Made by a program: the position numbers and the translations under genes
Assembly: GCA_023053575.1 (NCBI GenBank)
Contig: JAKZAP010000001.1
Span: 27,050,533-27,114,532, forward strand
Source: Branchinecta lynchi
Taxonomy: Eukaryota > Arthropoda > Branchiopoda > Anostraca > Branchinectidae
Direction of reading: 5' to 3'
DNA length: 64,000 bases
Notes under the pieces: model-generated
Told to the model about the DNA's origin: nothing
Seen by the model: the letters and a program-made list of their open reading frames with translations, nothing else
The model's database searches: none
In this document: positions 55,216 through 64,000 of the stretch, piece after piece
Numbering within the stretch: the first letter of the stretch is position 1
Layout of the letters: the number at the start of each line of letters is the position of its first letter

Positions 55216-57637
55216 ATTGACACCGCCACAACGGGGAGGGGGGGGGGGGGGGGGGCAGAATGCAGATTTTAAAGGTCTGCAGTGATAGGCCAATATGCTG
55301 TTAGCCGGGAAAATTCATCGGGACTTTTTTCCTCGGAGCAGCAGATTCGGATTCAGCAGATTCGATAAACATGTGACTTGCATGTCAAAACTTTGGGTGT
55401 CGAGAAATTTTACGAAAGACTACTCCAGCGACAGCAGAGTCATCTTGTGAGTTTCTATGCCGTCAAGCTACACGAGATTGGAGACACAAAGAGGGCACGG
55501 GAGGTGCGTTCCCGACCAACTGCTCCCGCAGTAATTACGGAGACGGAAGCCAGATCAATGTATCGATTTATAGTACTCGTTAAAACTACATAATTTTGGC
55601 ATATAGGAATGTGTGGAAACGTTTAGCACTTGTACTATATATGATGCATTTAAAGTTGACTGCGTTACAAAGATATCTCGGCTGAATTTTTTTTTTTTTG
55701 AAAAAAACTCGGCTGAGTCTATAGATCATATATAATTACAGATTTATCTGCATTGAAAAACACAAAGACGGTAAACGCACTTTATGCACACAATTACCAA
55801 AGGAAACAATCACTCCTGCTGACGTAGATGGTAAGATACCAAGAAGCTGCCCACCACTCCCACAACACAATGAGCCCCCCAAATGCGAAAGCTCATAGCA
55901 CCTGAAAGAAAATGATCCAGACCCTGTCAGCATCATATCTTTCAGAGCTCTGGTCTAATTCAGAAATGATCAATTTGCGATTTCAGCCGATTGGACTCTG
56001 CAAAGAAGTTCGTTGGATTTAGGAAGTCGATTGTTCTTAGATGGAAGGTTGAAGAAGATGAAAATTAAAAAAATTCCTCGACAAATTGAAAAAAAAAAAA
56101 TCATATTTATGTTAAACAGAGTTTACGCACTCACACACAGAGTTGCCATATCGAAAAAATCTAGAGAGTGACTTTTGCTCGAAAATAGAATGAATATGGA
56201 ACGAAAAAAATTAAAAGGGTAAAATTTAAAAGGGTAAACACCTTGATTTGGTTTAAATGAAAAAACGAAAATAGTCACTTTTGGTCAGAATTACTGCTGG
56301 AAAATGATAAATCTATATATTTTCTGTAATAGAGTGAATTTGGTGCGACATGAGTGACAAAAACAAAATGGAGTGAAAACAGGTGATCAGATCTTAATGA
56401 AACTTGATAACTGATGTGAATACTCTACATGCCTCTAATGTTTCTCATTCGTGCCACAACGGTCTTGGTTACAAACGAGTTCTTAGTAGATGATTAGAAC
56501 GACAGATTTGTATGACCCCAGGGGCCCATGATCATTTGAGCCTCAAGGGTTTATCCGGCCATGATTGGGGCATGTCTAGATATGGGACATCCGAGGCTTT
56601 CCTAATGAAAAGTTTGAGCACAAATTCTAGTTAATTGCACTGCTGAATCGCCATCTAGTGGCGGACAGTGAGCCTAGTTACGGCCATTACTGGATCGAAC
56701 TGTAGCCTACAAGAAATTTTCGTGAAATAATTTTCTCGACCCTATTTAATTTGTACCTTCGATCGAGAACTTTAAAGTTGGCAGATTTTCACATGATAAG
56801 ATAGAAGATCGAATGATAGCTACAGATGAATGCTAATTATTAGACTTCTTCGAGACATCACATTTTGTATATGAGCACCATCTGTCATACAAATTCAGAT
56901 GCCTTTAACTTCAGGTCAAAATGTGATGATCGGACACGTATACCAATTACGATTGGGACAAGCAGTATTCCAACAAGCAAATGGGAAGTCTGGGATACAA
57001 TGTAAATCGAGCTCTTTTGCCACTATGTCCCAGAAACAGGATAGTTATGGATTATTAATTCAATTCATTTGCTGCTACCAGGCTATTTGTTAACAGTACG
57101 TCCGAAGATGTAAAACAAGGCCATTTTCTATTTTTAGCATTTTCTTGCAAATAAGTCTGAAAAATTTCTCAGTTTCAATGATGATAATGACCAAGTCGTA
57201 CTGAACGATAGGATGAGAGCAGTGACGAATCTCTTGAATTTCTCTTGAAAAACTTTTAGTCATCGATCTGGCAAAGAAAGTTCATAGCATTTTGTCGCCA
57301 AAACCATCAAGCTGTTGTCCGCAGAAATTGTAAATGCACTGCATGAACAAAAAAAATGCAGAAATCTGACTGCGAATGATTCAAAAGTGTCACCATCAAA
57401 ACTGTAGAATTAATTAAGTACAACTCGAATAAACAAAACCAAAACCAATCTGTCAGCTAAATATTTTTTTTTAATCCTGTTTCCGTACGCTGAGTCCAAG
57501 TGAAGTGACTCCCTCTACTCTATGCTCACCTTTCTCCTTGACTCCCCGAGGAGTCCTCGGGGAACGGGGAGAATACGCCTCTAGTGAAACACAAAAGCCT
57601 TCAATCCCGAGTGAAATCAATCACACGAGTTTTATGA
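55216..57637. other. Upstream ACSL region, no exon supported
   Basis: A G-run lies at about 55237-55255. The stretch is otherwise AT-rich without recognised repeats or exons. Confidence 0.45.
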
Positions 57638-57812
57638 AACAAGAGCTAGAGGCTCATATAGCACTTGCAAAGTTGGGTCAGAGGATGACTGAGGGAATTT
57701 GTGAACTCGTGGGTTTATTGCGTAACCCTTCGTAAGCAAAACCCTTGAGCCACGAATGTCCGAATACCCTTGGGGATTATGAAAATATATCGTTCAGTCG
57801 AAAGTGTACATA
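57638..57812 (+). repeat. Family A, 3'-truncated copy 5
   Basis: The head AACAAGAGCTAGAGGCTCAT, GCACTTGCAAAG and AAGCAAAACCCTTGAG match the first 170 bp of the other copies. The C-rich interior is absent. Confidence 0.75.
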
Positions 57813-58024
57813 GCTCCCTTATGGAATTATGAGCTTATAAAAGTCCAACCTTTCTCCATTGTTTCGTTTTGTGCTTATTAATTTTTTGCGCTTTTTCGGC
57901 CGTCACGAGTTTTGCCCGTCACACAACATAAAGTTTGCCAGGATCTTCAACGTCCACTGACAACTCTTTCACACATAAGGGTATGAAAATCTTCTGTTTT
58001 TGACTTTAACGGTCATATCCGGTT

Positions 58025-58365
58025 AACGGATAGCCTACGTCAGCTGCACTTTACTGAAGCTATATTTCGGCCCTTCTTGGCAAGGGTCCTCTTCAGGCTC
58101 AAAAACGGCTCAAGTTGGAAAAAAGAAAGTTGTTTTTCCCACAAGTTCGTTTTTTTCGTTTTTTTTTTATATTTCGGCCCTTCTTGGCAAGGGTCCTCTT
58201 CAGGCTCAAAAACGGCTCAAGTTGGAAAAAAGAAAGTTGTTTTTCCCACAAGTTCGTTTTTCCAACTTGAGCGGTTTTGAGCCTGAAGAGGACCTTTGCC
58301 AACAAGGGCCGAAATATAGGTCAAATAAAATTCAGCTAACGTATCCCTTTTGCACTATAAAAAAA
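58025..58365. mobile_element. Ribozyme-like repeats, two reverse and one forward
   Basis: Two reverse copies share CGGCCCTTCTTGGCAAGGGT and CTTCAGGCTCAAAAACGGCT, at about 58067-58160 and 58175-58262, nearly identical. A forward copy (58261-58365) has CTGAAGA, GAAATATAGG and ACGTATC. The forward and the second reverse copy form a hairpin around GTTCGTTTTTCCAACTTGAG. Confidence 0.75.
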
Positions 58366-59820
58366 ATGTCCTTAATTTGTTTCTGAATTATAATAGTACG
58401 AATGTTCAAGAAGTCTGGCGGAGACCATTGACATAGAACTATTGACACAGTTGTCTGGATCAAAGGACTATTAAAAATGAAAATATCGTTTTTGCTTCTT
58501 TCGTAATAACCAATGTCTAAGCAAAATTAAACGAAGGCATTCCTTATTTTCTCATATAAGGGGTTCCCTCATTAGTCTGTTAATACCTAATCATTCCCTA
58601 CACTCTGCCGATAGATCGGCGAAAATACATCTCTATCCACGAAATACAAAAGTTGAGGCAAAGAGCGAACTTTTTTTTTAAATGGAGCATACTATCTATT
58701 AAGGAAACGTCATGGTGGGTTTAAAAGAGAATCAATAAAAATACTACTTACGATATCTTCCATCTGGTAAAGGCAAATTAAAAAAAAATTATTAAAAATC
58801 AATCATCAAGGTGAAACGAAGGACTAGACTATTTGGCAGCCACACTATCAAATTTCTGCATGTCCTTTTTTTTGCGTTGAACATCCTGTCATCATCTATA
58901 ACAGGGGAAAGAGCCACCTTTTCTGCAACCTACCAAGTAGCCTACTCCTTCCTGATATACGTATATTTTTACGATTCTAAACAGATCTGAGCGAAGAAAC
59001 GTTAGTGAAGTATGTCCCATAGCATACTCTATTACAAATCCATAAAAATAAATTCATATACGTCAAGTCTAAGCTGTCTGACCTAGAATAGAATCAACTT
59101 ACTAGAAACGATCACGATGATTTTTTCTAGAAACATGTTTAGAAATCCAAAATATCAATACTTGCCCGTGAAATCGGCAAATTTCATGTTGGCACTTCTC
59201 GACTGTATGCTGAATTTCAGCTCTCTGAATCCGAGTCGGGACGCGAAATACCCCCATACCGCCAGTCAAAAACCTGTTTGCCTACCAAGTTTTCCAAAAT
59301 GAAAAACACAATTCTGAAGCTTCCCTTGACCTTATTTTGAAACCGGTGTCGGGAGAATTTGAAGATGTCTATGAAGGCTGCGCTGCGTGACTGGCAAACT
59401 CGGCTCGACCGGAAAAGCGAAGGTCCATATGGATAATATATAAGGTAGACCAAGTAAGATGGGTCCTTTAAGTCCCAGACTATCTGCCGACTCTTACAGT
59501 CTGACCCACACAAGCACTATTTTCAAATTCAATCAATGGGATGGTGATAATGGTGTTTTTAGTTTTACCAAACCTAGGGGTCTTTTTTTTACCTTCACTG
59601 TGTTCTGATTTTCGTTCATCTGAAATGGCTATACCTGAAATTGCCCTAGTCAACGTCAGAGACTCATAACGAAAACACTTCGAAAGTTTCTATTTGTGTT
59701 AAAGAAAATAAAATTTGTTAAGAAAATTCGTTTTACGAGCCGTTGAGTGTTACATTTTCGTCAAAGATAGCTCTAAACATTGTTGCGACGTAACGAAAAC
59801 ATAAAATGGAGAAAAAAAGG
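58366..59820. other. Upstream ACSL region, no feature recognised
   Basis: AT-rich. A 98-codon minus frame at 59217-59513 has no family match. The LTR begins at 59821. Confidence 0.5.
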
Positions 59821-60399
59821 TGTTACGGTGATGCCATCTGCATTCCGTACGTTTTCCTTATGCCGCCGCTAGGCAGCGTTACTCCCTTCCATTGCCTGTG
59901 TCTTTTATCTTTTATACCGTCGCGGCCACTCTTTCGTATTACTTATTAACTCTCTGGCCACGCCGGGTGTGAGTCACCTTCTTCAAAACACTTCTTTCCC
60001 GGTCCCCGGCCGGGTAACAACTCTTTTGACTTAAAGATTGTTCTTTTGTAAGTACATCTATTAATAAAACCTTTTGTTTACTTACGGACCATAGGTCACT
60101 TCTATGAGTCTTTGTTAAGCTCCTTAGAGTGGGCTGGCCTGTAAGGCCTAGTGTATGATGGGTGGTTGATAACCTGTTTTGTGTTCGGTATGCAAACCAT
60201 AGTGTGAATCGACCAGGGGAATCCATAATGAACCCGTGAAGTTCTGCACGTGTAGTAGGCCACCAACGCCCTAGGCCATCCTGACTCCGATGATTGTTTA
60301 CCTGGACATTTACCATCTTATGTCCGGCTTACTACACCCCTCGCCATAACATCAGGTTTGAGAGTGCAAACTCCATATACAAATACAGTCATCGTAACA
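59821..60399 (+). repeat. 5' LTR of a Ty3/Gypsy-like retrotransposon
   Basis: The segment begins TGTTACG and ends CGTAACA, a perfect 7-bp terminal inverted repeat with the canonical TG...CA ends. It is 579 bp long. A polyadenylation signal (AATAAAACC) lies near 60063. A tRNA-complementary primer-binding site follows one base after the end. The five bases before it are AAAGG; a matching target-site duplication would lie beyond the window. The 3' LTR is not in the window, so the assignment rests on ends plus PBS plus gag. Confidence 0.85.
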
Positions 60400-60550
60400 A
60401 TGGTTTCAGAAGTGGGATTTGGATTTTTTCCCCGCACCATTGTCGTATCAATGATATAAGAAGTGGATTTTGGATTTTTTTTTTTCCCCACACCATTGTC
60501 GTAACTATGGTACATGAAGTGGGTTTTTGGATTTTTTTCCCCATTGCTTT
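60392..60550 (+). repeat. Three degenerate tandem copies of the LTR end plus PBS
   Basis: Units start at 60392, 60443 and 60499 (periods 51 and 56 bp). Each has TCGTAAC or TCGTATC, then ATGGT/ATGAT, AGAAGTGG or TGAAGTGG, a TTTGGATTTTTT run and CCCC. The first unit spans the true LTR/PBS junction. Confidence 0.85.
60401..60418 (+). promoter_or_regulatory. Primer-binding site, tRNA-Leu-like
   Basis: TGGTTTCAGAAGTGGGAT begins one base after the LTR. It starts with the TGG complementary to a tRNA CCA end and resembles the complement of a tRNA-Leu 3' end. It primes minus-strand DNA synthesis in LTR retrotransposons. The primer identity is inferred. Confidence 0.75.
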
Positions 60551-60563
60551 ATTATAATAGTAG

Positions 60564-60700
60564 GTTAAAAGTAAATTTGCAATTTTTTTTGTCGAAGAAT
60601 GTAAAGTAAAATTTTCTGATTTTTTTTTCTTCGAAGAACGTAAAGTAAAAACTTTGGATTTTTTTTTTCTTCGAAGAACGTAAACTAAAATTTTTGGGAA
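60564..60700 (+). repeat. Second short tandem array in the leader
   Basis: TCGAAGAA begins at 60592, 60631 and 60671, each time followed by TGTAAAG or CGTAAA and a T-run. The period is about 40 bp. A partial further unit precedes them. No coding capacity is seen. Confidence 0.8.
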
Positions 60701-62361
60701 TTTGTTTATTGTTTGGAATAAATTATAGGTTTAATAGCAAGAATGGGGAATTATTATAAGATTTAAGGGGGAAAATAACTTAAAAATTAAATTTTGGTCG
60801 ATTTACGCTTTGGTTTGTAGTACTGGACTTTTTTATCGTTTAGTTTAAAGTAAGCGTTACCTTATGACAACTTAGGCCTAATATCCCCATTTTTCTTGAG
60901 GTATACCCCAGATAAGTGAGGCAAGTCCTCTATTTATGAGTAAAAATATGGGTAATAATATTTTTATTTTGGGTAATTAAGGATATTTATTAGGTGAGGT
61001 TCCACTAATAGCATGATTGATGGGTCCATTAAGATTGCATTTGCCAGAAGTTTTGTAACTTCTTGGGCTGGTTAATAGTTAGTATGACTGTTACATATTA
61101 TTTTTTGATGAATATTTATGATATATTATTCCCTGATCAGGAATTTATCTTTCATGAATTATGTGGAGCATTTTCATAGGTATTTTTCACCAGTGGTTTT
61201 GTTGTCATCGTTGTTTGTGTTAGTCAGGAATCGCGACCTGAGCTAACAAATAGCCTCACAGATTAGAATTTTGTATGGAAATGGATGTTACGTCCATATT
61301 TTCCTGTTATGACAGGAATTATGACCTGTTCTGACATTACAGATGATGTTTATGAATGTGAATATAGTTTAGTGGTACGATTGTGTCCCCTATTTTTTTT
61401 TAGTCATCCTTCTTTGCTGCCAGTTTATCCGTTATGTTTACTTTATAACTGGGTTGGTTAGCTAAGTTGGAGACCCTCCCCCCCCCTTGTATGCTTGTTG
61501 ATATGGTATCAGTAGGCCTCACTTTTTTTTTAGTCAACCTACTTTCCTGGCAATGTATCCCTTATGTTTCCTTAATAAGTGGGTCGTTAGGTTAAGTTGG
61601 GAGACCCTTCCCCCCCTATAGGCATATTTATTGAGATGAATTGTGGTGCTATTAGTCCCTGTGTTATTATGTTCCCCTCTCCCTGAGATATAGCACCACT
61701 GTTCTAAGACCTTTGTCAGAAGGCAAGAAGGTATTAGCCTTTATTATAAGGCTTTATTGAGAGATGATGAGTCACATTGTGACCATGCCCCTTCACGTAG
61801 TTTTATTATTCCCCCCTCCCCCTTACCTGATGGGCTATTCTCTTAATGATAGAGATTTGTATATGACATTGAAGTCATAGTGAGTGAACTAAAAAGTAAT
61901 GTCATAGGTTAAGGACCATGTATCTTTCTATGAGGCTGTATGTTAAACAAACAATGAATAACCCATTTGTGTGAGATGTTTTTTTTATATGATATGTAAT
62001 ATTCCAGTCATATTTCTTAGTTTTTTGACAAAAATATTCTTCAAGAATTAAAAATACCTCATAAAATGAGAGATTTATGTGGTAATAATTCACATTTGGT
62101 ATTTAGGTTAGAAGAGTTGGAACCTCACATATTTTTTTTTACAAGTTGTCATATGGTAGTGTTTACTTTATTGGTTGTTGCCCCCATTGTATATTGGTCC
62201 CTGGTCAGTCTTCTCTTTTCTCTCATATTTTTTTTTGAATCTCATTTGGGAGATTTCTCTTTGATATTTTTGTTTATTACATTGAATTAAATCTAAAAAG
62301 TAAGAAGTATTCTGATTATATTGAATAAGTTAAAGATATAAAGATAGTATCTAGCTTATTC
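60700..62361 (+). other. AT-rich retrotransposon leader
   Basis: This stretch lies between the primer-binding site and gag. It is T-rich and has no convincing coding sequence. A hydrophobic 74-codon frame at 62066-62290 looks like a product of T-rich composition. Apart from the 61392 duplication nothing else is recognised. Confidence 0.6.
61392..61650 (+). repeat. Duplicated 131-bp module in the leader
   Basis: Two units start at 61392 and 61523. Each has a T-run and TAGTCA, a ctTTATGTTT core and AAGTTGGAGACCCTCC or AAGTTGGGAGACCCTTCC, followed by a C-run. Identity is roughly 70-75% by eye. Confidence 0.75.
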
Positions 62362-63245
62362 ATGATTCCAAACCGTGTTACCGGTCGGGGCCCTTTTGAC
62401 TCCCCCCCAATCACCCCAAATATCATGGCGACTGAGGATCCACCCCCACCCTACTCGACCTTTCATTCTGAAGCACCTTCTTTGGCCCCATTAAACTCCT
62501 TCCAGCCCATTAATCCTCCAGCAAGAACTTCTGAGCCTTCTGCTCATTATTCCCAGTTTTCTGGCGTTTTTGCTCAGCCTTCAGCTGTCCTTTCACAGCC
62601 GCTTGTGACTAGCTCTCAGCTGCCAACGGTTTCGTCACAGCACTTAGCTGTCCCCACACACTCTTTGCCCAACCAAACAGTGCCAGCTGTTTCGCAGCCT
62701 GCTCTGTCGCAGCCTGACCTGTTGGAATTGATGAGTAATGTTACTTCTTTACTTCAAAGATTTCAACTCTCTTCCCAAGGCCAAATTGATCCGAACCCAG
62801 CCACTTCGGCGTTTGATCCTTACCCCCAAAATCAATCCCAGCCGAATATTCATCCTCACAACTGGCATCATTACCCGTCCAATCCAGCGCCTTCACAGCC
62901 CATTCAGCCTGTTGGAACCCCTTTGGCCCCCCATCATTTTTACCCCCAACCCTCCCAGTCCCACGACCCACGACCATCTAACTTCTTGGAAAGGCACCAT
63001 CAGCAAATGCCAACATACCACTCAGTAGCAGATGTATCTTTGGCCCAAGTTCGACTTCGCTTGGAAATAGCCAAAGATATCCCTCAGTTTGATGGAGAGT
63101 CCGATCCAGTGGTTTGGCTCAAGACAGCCAAATCTAAGATGCGATTTGTGGAGGTTAATGAGTGGGAAAGCCAGCTCATGATTTTGGAAAGCAGACTTTT
63201 ACCACCTCTGTCTGCTTGGTCTGAAAATTTGAGTGTTTTTCCAAG
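62362..63245 (+). CDS. Gag N-terminal part of a Ty3/Gypsy-like element
   Basis: The ATG at 62362 opens the frame. Residues 1 to about 215 are rich in Pro, Ser and Gln, including a DPPPPY motif near residue 26 (a late-domain-like PPxY). A more ordered segment starts near residue 239 (IPQFDGESDPVVWLKTAK), resembling the capsid core of Ty3/Gypsy Gag. The frame goes off register near 63245 and stops at 63279, while the following sequence continues the Gag in another frame. The copy is thus probably disabled by a one-base change here, unless this is an assembly error. Gag forms the particle that packages the element RNA. Confidence 0.8.
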
Positions 63246-64000
63246 GTTTCGTGGGAAACGTTTGAGGCTGCCCTTTTGACGCGTTGTTCAGGCCGGGTTT
63301 CAGATCTGAAACTCGCGGAGGAAAGGGTAATATACAACCCCGAGTTTATGTCGCCAGATCTTTACGGTGAACTTATTTTGAAATCGGTCAGCCTCCGATA
63401 TGGGTACTCTGCTTTAGAGGCTTCAAGGCCAGAAGCACTCAAGGTCTATATAGCTGAGTTTGTAAGGGGCCTACCAACCATTTATTTCGACGAGATCCGT
63501 AAAAGGCCCATCCGTTCCATCTCTGAGGGTATCGAAGTTTTGCGGAAGGTGAGCTTTGAGCGAACACAAAGACAATTGCATGAGCAGTCTTTGTCTCAAG
63601 CTAAGGTCGTAAATGCTCTAACGACCCAACCCACTAATCCTAACCCGTTCATTCCCAAACCCCAATCACAGGATCACAGGTACTCTCCTCATGACAACCA
63701 TCCTAGGGAAGGCAGCCATAATTATGTGCCACAACCTCAGAGCTTCGGTCAAGGCCAGTCTGAGTACAGGTCAAGGGCACAGAATTATGGCCAAGATCGC
63801 CAAAATAATCGACCGCGGTATAACAACTACACGCCTAGAGGTCCACAGCAGAACAACTTTAGGCCTAGACAATATCAGGGCTACGGATATCAGAGGAGCC
63901 AGGGTCCGCATCAAAGGCACAATAACTATCGCTCGACTCCCGCACCCATTCGCCAAGAATTGATGATGAATGGTGAACCAGTTTGCACCTTTTGTCTAAG
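63246..64000 (+). pseudogene. Gag continuation after a frameshift, runs off the window
   Basis: From 63246 the frame shifted by -1 relative to gag is open to the last base (about 251 codons). It begins VSWETFEAALLTRC, a typical capsid C-terminal start. It then has a charged helical stretch, and from about 63690 an Arg, Asn, Gln and Gly-rich basic region like an RNA-binding nucleocapsid. The last codons read VCTFCL, a Cys-x2-Cys that would begin a zinc knuckle past the edge. No start codon is needed if it is the continuation of gag. Protease and pol would lie to the right. Confidence 0.75.

Noticed and set aside
55810..55905. Possible N-terminal membrane-anchor exon of ACSL on the minus strand
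   Set aside because: There is an acceptor-like TTTCAG and a hydrophobic frame, but the frame ends in a stop and nothing matches ACSL.
62066..62290. Hydrophobic 74-codon ORF before gag
   Set aside because: Explained by T-rich leader composition; no known domain.

Overview
The window is eukaryotic, almost certainly from an invertebrate animal. It contains a metazoan-type long-chain acyl-CoA synthetase gene with classical GT-AG introns, and a very dense, layered load of LINEs, LTR elements, MITEs and foldback elements. Coding density for host genes is very low. A fragment of 28S rRNA is also metazoan-like. The species cannot be named from the sequence alone.

Host gene. On the minus strand, five consecutive coding exons of an ACSL-type (ACSL1/5/6-like) acyl-CoA synthetase lie at 54720-54938, 49012-49211, 34143-34293, 25278-25556 and 18382-18525. 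Their phases join without a gap into 331 codons. They cover the ATP-binding loop, the central adenylation core, the fatty-acyl-CoA synthetase signature and the start of the C-terminal domain. Introns are 5.5, 14.7, 8.6 and 6.8 kb. The exons for the N-terminal ~250 residues and the C-terminal ~100 residues were not found, so the gene probably continues beyond both ends of the window, or those exons are too short to recognise.

Everything else is mostly mobile DNA. 1-18381: copies of a large C-rich modular repeat (family A), a decayed LINE, a MITE, a 28S rRNA fragment and tandem repeats. 18526-25277: two LINE 3' ends, a ribozyme-like inverted repeat and another family A copy interrupted by a TTAA-flanked element. 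25557-34142: a nearly full-length LINE reverse transcriptase ORF (27340-29709), palindromic ribozyme-like elements and MITEs. 34294-49011: a four-level transposon nest (35770-38010), a foldback element split by a LINE (38726-40371), a 137-bp satellite inside a nested element (43099-44514) and several MITEs. 49212-54719: more MITEs and one unexplained plus-strand exon-like ORF (53067-53354). 54939-64000: a 5' LTR (59821-60399), primer-binding site, repeat-rich leader and frameshifted gag of a Ty3/Gypsy-like retrotransposon that runs off the right edge.

The most interesting signals are three. First, a dispersed, often inverted repeat has a hammerhead-ribozyme-like core, in the style of Penelope-like element terminal repeats. 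Second, the LTR end plus primer-binding site is tandemly triplicated. Third, the A and N repeat families share the same head and tail design despite different interiors.
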